Position numbers and translations under genes: made by a program. Below are positions 55,969-63,145 of a stretch of 64,000 bases of DNA, in pieces. The stretch comes from Rivularia sp. T60_A2020_040. GTDB taxonomy: Bacteria; Cyanobacteriota; Cyanobacteriia; Cyanobacteriales; Nostocaceae. Where the stretch lies: positions 62,001 through 126,000 of the forward strand of contig JACYMD010000070.1 of NCBI GenBank assembly GCA_015272215.1, written 5' to 3'. Under the pieces are notes generated by a model, which was not told where the DNA came from, did not search any database, and was given only the letters and a program-made list of their open reading frames with translations. The first letter of the stretch is position 1. Every line of letters starts with the position of its first letter.

Positions 55969-56814
55969 TTAACTCTTGCGCTGCATATTCGTCAAAATAC
56001 CGTGATTCGGACTAAATAACAAAGATAATACAAATAATCCCGATACAACTAACACAATTGCCGGCCCAGAAGGTAAATTATAAAAGTAACTTAAATACAT
56101 CCCGCTAATACTCGAAATCACTCCAATAATTGCCCCTAATATCATCACTTGATGCAAACGTTTAACTAATAAATAAGCCGTTGCTCCTGGCGTTATTAAT
56201 AATGATAAAACTAATATCACACCCACAGCTTTTAAACTAGCAACAATTGTCAAAGAAATAATTACCATCAACCCAAAATTAAGGCGATTTACAGGCAAAC
56301 CCGCAGCTTGCGCCCCTTCAGGATCAAAAGTGTAAAATAATAATTCTTTATATAATAAAAATACTACTATCAATACAACAGCCGCAATTACACTAATATC
56401 TCGCATATCTGAAAGAGTAACGCCGAGAATATTACCAAAAAGAAAGTGATTTAAATCGATTTTATTATCCTTTTGAATAATAGTAATTAAAGTAATCCCC
56501 AAAGCAAAAAACGCCGAAAATACAATACCCATTGCAGCATCTTCCTTAATTGGCGATCGCGTTCTAATCCAAGTTATCACCATCGTACTGACAACCCCCG
56601 CAATAAACGCTCCCACAAAAATATTCATCCCCAAAATAAAAGCGATCGCCAATCCCGGTAACACCGAATGACTAATAGCATCACCCAACAAAGCCAAACG
56701 CTGCACCATCAAATAACTACCTACAATTGCACACAAAAAACCCACTAAAATAGCAACAATTAGCGAGCGTTGCATAAAGCTGTATTGTAACGGTTCAATT
56801 AACGCTTCAAACAT
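55969..56814 (-). CDS. Metal ABC transporter permease (ZnuB/MntB/TroC family)
   Basis: A 281-residue inner-membrane protein with about eight helices of the ABC-3 family. Seen: SLIVAILVGFLCAIVGSYLM, GDAISHSVLPGLAIAF (the conserved cytosolic-loop signature), GIVFSAFFALGITL and LVLSLLITPGATAYLL. It forms the channel for Zn, Mn or Fe ions with the ATPase coded just upstream. The ATPase gene is separated by a 140-base gap with heptamer repeats and the third palindrome copy, so the operon has been invaded by repeats. Confidence 0.94.
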   Translation of the reverse strand: MFEALIEPLQYSFMQRSLIVAILVGFLCAIVGSYLMVQRLALLGDAISHSVLPGLAIAFILGMNIFVGAFIAGVVSTMVITWIRTRSPIKEDAAMGIVFSAFFALGITLITIIQKDNKIDLNHFLFGNILGVTLSDMRDISVIAAVVLIVVFLLYKELLFYTFDPEGAQAAGLPVNRLNFGLMVIISLTIVASLKAVGVILVLSLLITPGATAYLLVKRLHQVMILGAIIGVISSISGMYLSYFYNLPSGPAIVLVVSGLFVLSLLFSPNHGILTNMQRKS

Positions 56815-56987
56815 AATTGGTAATGGGTAATTGGTAATTGGTAATTGAGCATGGGGAATTGGGCAGGGAGAAGTATTTATAATCCAAAATCTAAAATCTA
56901 AAATCTAAAATTAAACAACTCCGGTACAGACGTAGCATTGCTACGTCTCTACAAAACTAACTCCTAACTCCTAACTCCTAACTCCTT
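56814..56987. repeat. Repeat cluster inside the metal transporter operon
   Basis: Between the permease and ATPase genes: TAATTGG units (56814-56850), AAAATCT units (56882-56912), the palindrome AGACGTAGCA-T-TGCTACGTCT (56928-56948), and CTAACTC units (56957-56987). The arrangement palindrome plus AGTTAGG/CTAACTC heptamers mirrors 43567-43632 in reverse orientation. Confidence 0.92.
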
Positions 56988-57723
56988 ACGCTGCATCTGA
57001 AAAATACATTACCTTTCCACCATAAGCTCGATATAAATTTTGCTCCGTCATCACTTGTTTTCTCAAACCCGCAGCAATTATCTGGCGATTCAATAAAATA
57101 ATATCGTCGAAATGGGTAGTTGTTTCGCCCAAGTCGTGGTTGACTACTAAAACCGTTTTTCCGGCGGCTGCTAGCTCGTGGAAGACTTCAAATAAAACTG
57201 TTTGGGTTTTTTGGTCAATTCCTACAAATGGTTCGTCCAAACAAAAAATTTCCGCTTCCTGTGCTAAAGCCCTCGCTAAAAATACCCGCTGCTGCTGTCC
57301 CCCGGAAAGTTGTCCGATAGCGCGATCGCGATATTCTAAAATACCGACTCTTTGTAGCGCACTTTTTGCTATTTGACGACTTACCCCAGAAAAACTCCGT
57401 AACCATCCCGTTTTCTTGACTCTTCCCATCATCACCACATCCCAAACTGTAGCGGGATAAGTCCAATCTATTGCACTACGTTGGGGAACATAAGCCACTT
57501 TTTCCAACTGTTCCGTTAGCGGTTTACCTTGATACAAAACCGTGCCGCTGCTGTCAACTAAACCCAACATTGCTTTCATCAAAGTACTTTTACCAGCACC
57601 GTTAGGACCATAAATACCCGTCAACCGTCCCGGTTTAATTACACAACTCACATTATCCAGTGCTTCTAGACTGCGATAACGTACTCCTAAATGAGTAATA
57701 TTAATACTTGCATTATGTAGCAT
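56986..57723 (-). CDS. Metal ABC transporter ATP-binding protein
   Basis: ATPase of a metal-ion importer, 245 aa from the chosen start. Seen: Walker A GIYGPNGAGKSTLMKAML, signature GQLSGGQQQRVFLARALAQ, Walker B EIFCLDEPFVGID, and switch-His region VLVVNHDLGE. ATG 57723 is preceded by AGGG at a good distance; an in-frame ATG at 57777 would add 18 charged residues (the longest reading). The gene is divergent from the binding-protein gene, with about 140 bases between starts, and precedes the permease. Confidence 0.95.
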   Translation of the reverse strand: MLHNASINITHLGVRYRSLEALDNVSCVIKPGRLTGIYGPNGAGKSTLMKAMLGLVDSSGTVLYQGKPLTEQLEKVAYVPQRSAIDWTYPATVWDVVMMGRVKKTGWLRSFSGVSRQIAKSALQRVGILEYRDRAIGQLSGGQQQRVFLARALAQEAEIFCLDEPFVGIDQKTQTVLFEVFHELAAAGKTVLVVNHDLGETTTHFDDIILLNRQIIAAGLRKQVMTEQNLYRAYGGKVMYFSDAA

Positions 57724-57777
57724 TACCCTATCTTTGAAGTGGTAGACGCGCTCTTGAGCTTGATTCTCATCTTCCAT

Positions 57778-57867
57778 GGGATTATTTTTACAAACAAAAA
57801 ATGAAAAGATTATGAGAATAATGTACCCTAAAAAATGAAAGAAAAATGAAAACTTTTGATACAGATT
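57778..57867. promoter_or_regulatory. Divergent promoter region of the metal transporter with candidate operator
   Basis: The ATTAT-GAGA-ATAAT inverted repeat at 57809-57822 lies midway between the divergent starts. Three copies of ATGAAA (57801, 57835, 57846) surround it. A metal-sensing regulator (Zur or Fur type) would be expected to bind here, but this site is inferred from symmetry and position and is shorter than the known Zur box. Confidence 0.4.
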
Positions 57868-58809
57868 ATGGAAGGGATTACTCAGTCAAAAGGTAGATAT
57901 TTTGTGTATGGGTTATTAGGAATACTTTTAAGTTTGTCAATCAATGCGTGTAATCAACTAGATTCCAACTCTCAGGATGATGATAAACCGAATGTAGTTG
58001 TAACCAGCACAATTATCGCCGATTTAACCGAAAAAATAGGTGGAGAAGAAATAGATTTAACCAGTATTTTACAACCTGGTACAGACCCCCACGTATATGA
58101 GCCAGTTCCCAAAGATACAATAGTTTTAGAACAATCCGAATTAATTTTATACAACGGTTATAATCTGGAACCGGGATTAATTAAATTGATCGAAGCGACA
58201 GGCGTAAAAGCGGAAAAATTAGCAGTAGGGGAAGTTGCCGAACCTTTACAATTAGATAAAAGTGGAAAACAAACAGTACCCGATCCTCATGTGTGGGGTG
58301 ATGTAGAAAACGCAATTAAAATGGCGATCGCGATTCGTGATGCTTTAATTAAATTATCACCAGAAGATAAAGAAGAATTTACTAAGAATGCAGCAGAATT
58401 AATAAATCAATTACAGCAGTTAGATAATTTTATAATTCAACAGATTGCGAGTATCCCTAAAGAACAGCGAAAATTAGTTACAACCCATGATGCATTTCAA
58501 TATTACGGACGAGCTTATGATATACCAATAGCAGGCACATTAATAGGTATTAGCACCGAAGAACAACCAAGCGCTCAAACCGTGAAACAATTAGTAGAAG
58601 AAATCAAAAAAACAGGAGTAAAAGCCATCTTTGCCGAAACAACAATTAACCCAGCCCTAATCAAAACAGTTGCTCAAGAAGCAAACGTTAAACTAGCACC
58701 CCAAGAATTATATTCCGATTCCATCGGCGCACCTGGAAGCGAAGGAGATTCTTATATTAAAATGATGCAATCTAATACTCGAACAATTGTTGAAGCACTC
58801 AGTGAATAA
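57868..58809 (+). CDS. Metal ABC transporter substrate-binding lipoprotein (TroA/ZnuA type)
   Basis: A 313-residue cluster A-I metal-binding protein. The N-terminus has a hydrophobic stretch ending SINAC, a lipobox-like site, then a Asp/Ser-rich linker. The four metal ligands expected by family are His75 (DPHVYEP), His141 (DPHVWGD), His207 (VTTHDAFQYYG) and Asp284 (ELYSDSIG). The third ligand is His, as in TroA and ZnuA, not Glu as in PsaA/MntC. The acidic His-rich loop of ZnuA is absent. So Zn or Mn is possible and the name MntC is not justified. ATG 57868 was used; a TTG upstream is in frame. Confidence 0.92.
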   Translation: MEGITQSKGRYFVYGLLGILLSLSINACNQLDSNSQDDDKPNVVVTSTIIADLTEKIGGEEIDLTSILQPGTDPHVYEPVPKDTIVLEQSELILYNGYNLEPGLIKLIEATGVKAEKLAVGEVAEPLQLDKSGKQTVPDPHVWGDVENAIKMAIAIRDALIKLSPEDKEEFTKNAAELINQLQQLDNFIIQQIASIPKEQRKLVTTHDAFQYYGRAYDIPIAGTLIGISTEEQPSAQTVKQLVEEIKKTGVKAIFAETTINPALIKTVAQEANVKLAPQELYSDSIGAPGSEGDSYIKMMQSNTRTIVEALSE

Positions 58810-58836
58810 AGGTTAAAAGTTAAAGATTAAATAAAA

Positions 58837-58873
58837 GTCAACTGTCAACTGTCCACTGTCAACTGTCAACTGA
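58837..58873. repeat. CAACTGT heptamer run abutting the methyltransferase start
   Basis: Five units (one CACTGTC variant) end 2-3 bases before the ATG of the DNA methyltransferase gene, so the leader and ribosome-binding region of that gene are made of repeat sequence. Confidence 0.9.
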
Positions 58874-58875
58874 AA

Positions 58876-60192
58876 ATGCGTCCTATTGCTGTAGATTTAT
58901 TTGCTGGTGCAGGGGGAATGACTCTTGGTTTTGAACAAGCTGGGTTTGATGTGCTTGCTGCTGTAGAATTAGATCCGATACATTGTGCTATCCATGAATT
59001 TAATTTTCCTTTGTGGTCTATTCTATGTGCAAATGTAGAGCATATTTCGGGAGAGGAAATAAGAAGACGTTCTCAAATACAAAATCAAGAAATTGATATT
59101 GTGTTTGGTGGTTCTCCTTGTCAGGGATTTTCATTGATAGGAAAACGGGCTTTAGATGATTCTAGAAATAATTTAATCTTTCATTTTATCCGATTAATTA
59201 TCGAATTAAATCCTAAATATTTTGTATTTGAAAATGTACCAGGATTAACTGTAGGAGAACATCAAAAACTTTTATTAGAAGTTATCTCAGAATTTCAAAA
59301 AAATGGTTATCAAGTAGAAACAAATTACCGGATACTTAACGCTGCAAATTACGGAGTTCCTCAAGATAGAGCCAGATTATTTATTTTAGGATGTCGCCAA
59401 GGTTTAAGTTTACCAAAATATCCCCAACCGCTGACTACACCAAAAGTATCTAAAAAATCAAAATATATCATAAATAACCCAGATTTACCCGCAACACCTA
59501 CAGTATGGGATGCTATTGGTGATTTACCAGAAGTGGAAAATTATTCACAACTTATTGATAGAGATTGGATAATTGCTGAGTATGGAAAACCTAGTATTTA
59601 TAGTCGTAAATTGCGCGGTATTTTAACAATTGAAAACGATTATTCTTATCAACGTTTATTCGATTCTTTTTTTCTGACTTGCAGTAATCGTACTAAACAT
59701 AGTTCCCAATCTATTGATCGATTTGGGCAAACTGAACCTGGAAAAACTGAAGCAATTAGCCACTTTTATAAATTAGCAAAAAATGGTATTAGCAAAACCT
59801 TAAGGGCTGGAACACCTAGAAATCGTGGTGCTTTTACCTCTCCTCGCCCAATTCATCCAGTAACACCAAGATGTATCACCGTTAGAGAAGCAGCACGACT
59901 GCATTCTTACCCCGACTGGTTTCGTTTTCACACTACAAAATGGCATGGATTTCGACAAATAGGAAACTCAGTTCCACCTTTTTTAGCTAAAACAATCGCA
60001 ACAGAAATTATTCGTGTTTTAGAAATAATTCCGGTGAAACCACAGCAAAAAATAGAGTTAGGTGACGATAGTTTACTGCAATTAAATATGTCTCAAGCTG
60101 CGGCAAAATTCGGTGTTTCAGAAAATATTATAGAACCGAGAAAAAGGAAAATAAATCATCAAAATCAAGAAGAAAAATCTGATGATAATTAA
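58876..60192 (+). CDS. DNA (cytosine-5)-methyltransferase, solitary
   Basis: A 438-residue C5 cytosine methyltransferase. Seen: motif I VDLFAGAGGMTLGFEQAGFD, motif IV with the catalytic Cys in FGGSPCQGFSLIG, motif VI FVFENVPGLT, motif VIII NYGVPQDRARLFILGCRQ, and motif X RQIGNSVPPFLAKTIATEII. The target-recognition region between motifs VIII and IX is about 180 residues. About 60 extra C-terminal residues are rich in Lys and Asn. No restriction endonuclease gene is adjacent. The recognition sequence cannot be read from the protein. Its ribosome site lies in a heptamer run. Confidence 0.93.
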   Translation: MRPIAVDLFAGAGGMTLGFEQAGFDVLAAVELDPIHCAIHEFNFPLWSILCANVEHISGEEIRRRSQIQNQEIDIVFGGSPCQGFSLIGKRALDDSRNNLIFHFIRLIIELNPKYFVFENVPGLTVGEHQKLLLEVISEFQKNGYQVETNYRILNAANYGVPQDRARLFILGCRQGLSLPKYPQPLTTPKVSKKSKYIINNPDLPATPTVWDAIGDLPEVENYSQLIDRDWIIAEYGKPSIYSRKLRGILTIENDYSYQRLFDSFFLTCSNRTKHSSQSIDRFGQTEPGKTEAISHFYKLAKNGISKTLRAGTPRNRGAFTSPRPIHPVTPRCITVREAARLHSYPDWFRFHTTKWHGFRQIGNSVPPFLAKTIATEIIRVLEIIPVKPQQKIELGDDSLLQLNMSQAAAKFGVSENIIEPRKRKINHQNQEEKSDDN

Positions 60193-60229
60193 TCGAAATT
60201 TCCAGAAATTAAATATGCATCAATCTAAA

Positions 60230-60285
60230 TTCTTGTAGAGACGCTAAATTATGCCCTTCCGGCACGCTTTGCTAACGCATCTCTA
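60230..60285. repeat. Decayed REP-like element TGTAGAGACG...CATCTCTACA
   Basis: TTGTAGAGACGC at 60232 and GCATCTCTACA to about 60285 form imperfect inverted arms around TGCCCTTCCGGCA and ACGCTTTGC. The inner parts match the double hairpin at 53332-53366 read on the other strand, and the outer TGTAGAGACG matches the flank of the 21-bp palindromes. Confidence 0.65.
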
Positions 60286-60362
60286 CATTTACAATCAAGG
60301 CAGAATCTTTCACAAATGCGTTATCATACTGAACATTGTAACGAGATTTACTTCAAACTACA

Positions 60363-60887
60363 TTAATCGGAATTTTGATTTAATAAACGCGATAGTTGAC
60401 TCAAAATAGTCGCTCTATAATCAGTAGCTATATTTTTCAACCTATATAAATTGAGTTTAGCGAAAGCAACTTGAATGATATTATCTTCTAAAAGATGTTC
60501 CAGTAAATCATCAACAATATCTTCATTATTAGCTTTATTAGTTAGATCAAAAACACCTGTTAAATAATAAATCTGTTCTACACCTTTTGATTCAAAATAC
60601 TGTACCAATCGCCATGCATCAAATGCTTGTGGATAATCGACAAAACCAGCATGAATATCAACTATAATATCAGACTTTTCCGATTGAAAATAAACACCAA
60701 CTCCATGTTTATCAAACGTCCATTTTTCCCCTTCCAATGATAATAAACCTTGACGGGGACAATTCACAGAAAAAGATTTACTGACATTGGGATATATCTG
60801 GCGAAATGCTAAAATTAAATTGTTTTGCAGTTCTACAAACTCTGAAATTATTTGAATTGCTTCAGCGCTTTTGATTGATGACTTCAT
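60363..60887 (-). CDS. DUF6896-like protein of unknown function
   Basis: A 174-residue soluble protein. The central stretch (GEKWTFDKHGVGVYFQ, then IIVDIHAGFVDYPQAFDAWR and LVQYFESKGV) resembles the DUF6896 pattern of small proteins often found beside toxin or effector genes. I am recalling that pattern and cannot confirm it. The C-terminal third is helical. It is convergent with the C5 methyltransferase and not in an operon with it. Function not assigned. Confidence 0.6.
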   Translation of the reverse strand: MKSSIKSAEAIQIISEFVELQNNLILAFRQIYPNVSKSFSVNCPRQGLLSLEGEKWTFDKHGVGVYFQSEKSDIIVDIHAGFVDYPQAFDAWRLVQYFESKGVEQIYYLTGVFDLTNKANNEDIVDDLLEHLLEDNIIQVAFAKLNLYRLKNIATDYRATILSQLSRLLNQNSD

Positions 60888-61197
60888 TTAACCTACTCCT
60901 AGCCTTAATTTTGCCGATATATAGCCCAGCAGAGCTATTTTCAATCATAAATAGCCCAATAATAGCTAATTACAATTTTATACCCAACATTGGAAAAGTA
61001 AAATTTTTATTCCCGATTGCAAACGAGAAACTATAAATTATCGAAATATATCCTCAGTTAAAAGTTGTCCTTGTTACTTGTTACCCTAATCTTAACTACT
61101 TATTTCAATACCTACTATTCCTCAAGCTGAATACCAATCGATGCAGCTTATGTAATGATAAATCTAAAATCTAAAATCTAAAATCTAAAATTCCTCA
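60888..61197. other. Gene-free 310-base region with AAAATCT heptamers
   Basis: Contains ATAGCCCA twice (60918 and 60951) within the first 70 bases, AT-rich sequence, and an AAAATCT heptamer run at 61160-61191 that ends a few bases before the GTG start of the GTPase gene. No gene was seen. Confidence 0.6.
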
Positions 61198-62535
61198 GTG
61201 TCTAACAATCAGCAAGAAACCCATTTAAACCGCGCTCGTGCTAGTCTCAGACAAGCATTATCTTGGTATGGCAATTTGCGTAAACCAGGATTCGATGCAG
61301 AATTAGCAGGTTTAGTCAAGCCCGAAATCCAAATTTTAACCGCGAATCTGAATAAACTTGATTACAATGTGATTCGTATCGCTGCTTTTGGATTGGTAAG
61401 TCGCGGTAAATCTGCGGTTTTAAATGCCTTGTTGGGACAGAAGATGTTGCAAACTGGACCACTCAATGGTGTAACTCAATACCCACGTTCTATCCGGTGG
61501 AACCCCGGTGGCAAAATAGAAATTGAATTAATTGATACTCCTGGATTAGATGAAATTGCGGGAGAGACAAGAGCGCAAATGGCACGGGAAGTTACCCGTC
61601 AAGCTGATTTAATTTTGTTTGTTGTCTCAGGTGATATTACCCGCATTGAGTATGAAGCCCTGTTAAGTTTGCGACAAGCTCAGAAACCGTTAATTTTGGT
61701 ATTTAATAAAATTGATTTATACCCTGATACTGATAAAGGCGCAATTTACGCTAATTTACAGCAACTAGGTGCGGGAAGTTCCGCGAAACCCTTAAAACCC
61801 GACGAAATAGTCATGGTAGCAGCAGAACCTGCACCCGTAGAAATTCGGGTAGAATATGCTGATGGTAGCTCCCGTTATGAATGGGAGACACCACCAGCGC
61901 AAATAGAGCAACTTCAACAAACAATCTTGAAAATTCTCAACCGTGAAGGACGTTCCCTTTTGTCCCTTAATGCTTTAGTGCAAGCAAAAGATGCAGAAGA
62001 ATCCATTGCATATAAAACTATAGAACTGCGAGAAAAACAAGCAGAAGATTTAATTTGGCAGTATACCAAATATAAAGCATTAGCAGTAGGGATAAATCCC
62101 ATCGCCTTTTTAGATGTTTTTGGTGGAATAATCACAGATTTAGCCTTAATTCGCTCTTTATCTCGACTTTACGGTTTACCGATGACGGGTTACGAAGCCG
62201 GAAAGTTATTAAAAACCATATTATTCAGTTCCGGTGGTTTATTGTTGGGAGAATTAGGCAGCAGCTTTCTTTTGGGTTTCGGTAAAAGTGCGATCGCCAT
62301 TAGTAATGCTGAAAATCCTTTAAATATTACCACATTTGCGGGAACTGCCGTCACACAAGCTGGTATCGCCGGCTACGGAGCTTATTCCGTAGGAAAAGCT
62401 GCTCAAGCTTATTTAGAAAAAGGCTGTTCTTGGGGAGAATTAGGCGTTAGTCAGGTGATTGAAGAAATATTACGCGAAGTAGAATCGGATACTATTTTAT
62501 ACCGTTTACAGCAAGAATTGCGGATAGGGAAATAA
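61198..62535 (+). CDS. Membrane-associated dynamin-like/Era-like GTPase
   Basis: A 445-residue GTP-binding protein. Seen: G1 FGLVSRGKSAVLNALLG, G3 IELIDTPGLDEIAG and G4 ILVFNKIDLYPD in residues about 60-185. The C-terminal half (about 285-420) carries hydrophobic segments (FLDVFGGIITDLALI, ILFSSGGLLLGELGSSFLLG) and resembles DUF697-type membrane regions. The start is GTG 61198 after a heptamer run. It probably acts at a membrane, perhaps in remodelling or signalling; no partner is evident. Confidence 0.85.
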   Translation: MSNNQQETHLNRARASLRQALSWYGNLRKPGFDAELAGLVKPEIQILTANLNKLDYNVIRIAAFGLVSRGKSAVLNALLGQKMLQTGPLNGVTQYPRSIRWNPGGKIEIELIDTPGLDEIAGETRAQMAREVTRQADLILFVVSGDITRIEYEALLSLRQAQKPLILVFNKIDLYPDTDKGAIYANLQQLGAGSSAKPLKPDEIVMVAAEPAPVEIRVEYADGSSRYEWETPPAQIEQLQQTILKILNREGRSLLSLNALVQAKDAEESIAYKTIELREKQAEDLIWQYTKYKALAVGINPIAFLDVFGGIITDLALIRSLSRLYGLPMTGYEAGKLLKTILFSSGGLLLGELGSSFLLGFGKSAIAISNAENPLNITTFAGTAVTQAGIAGYGAYSVGKAAQAYLEKGCSWGELGVSQVIEEILREVESDTILYRLQQELRIGK

Positions 62536-63145
62536 AAAAATCAGGAGTGAGGAGTTACTCCTATTCCGCTTTAAGATTACCTTTCACCCGCAGGGTGCGG
62601 TTCATCTTTTTTTACCTCTTTTCTCTGTGTTCTCTGCGTCTAGAAGGGTTTTTTATTTCTCCCTGGGGGAGACGCTGCGCGAACGGTAATCATAAAGCCG
62701 GGAAGGGAGTAAGAATTACTTATTTTCCCCAAACTTATATCTTGCACCCGACCCATAATTAGCTAAATAATAAAAAATATAAATACAAGTATAACTAACC
62801 CAAAGCTGTAATATTTTTAGTCCATTTTAACTCACATCTTGCACCCTACGCATAATTAACTAGATAATCAAAAATATAAATAAAAATATTACTAAAATAA
62901 AAATATAATATTTTAGTCCATTTTAATGGACTTCTGCTATCAGACTGGGACTTGCAGTCCCAGGCGGGTAAAAATAAAGTCAAACAATTAGTAATTATTT
63001 TAACTATAGGTTTCTATGGTGCAAGATATGAACAAACCCATTTCTTCATTTCCCTACCTCCCCAGATTGATGTTTCTCAAACGATAATATGCAGCAATAG
63101 ATATGGAATAGTGCCTAGCGATACAAAATTAAAAGGACATAAATT
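62536..63145. repeat. Repeat-rich 600-base intergenic region
   Basis: From left: a segment (62577-62655) like 53162-53236; a CTCCC-TG-GGGGAG hairpin (about 62660-62672); ATAAAGCCGGGAAGGGAGTA (62693-62712), also at 21743; an approximately 97-bp tandem duplication (copy 1 from about 62739, copy 2 from about 62836); and a GGGACT-TGC-AGTCCC hairpin near 62946-62960. The ORF at 62547-62762 is read through repeats and is not a gene. Confidence 0.8.
62739..62930. repeat. Degenerate 97-bp tandem duplication
   Basis: CTTGCACCCGACCCATAATT at 62741 recurs as CTTGCACCCTACGCATAATT at 62838. Matching downstream parts include TATAAATA and TAGTCCATTTTAA, followed in copy 2 by TGGACT. Several indels separate the copies. 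Confidence 0.8.

Noticed and set aside
57868-58809. Naming the binding protein MntC
   Set aside because: The third metal ligand is His207, as in TroA/ZnuA, not Glu as in MntC/PsaA, so the metal is left open.
62547-62762. 71-codon open frame after the GTPase gene
   Set aside because: It is read through the dispersed repeats (CTCTGCGT, AAAGCCGGGAAGGG), so it is an artefact of repeats.
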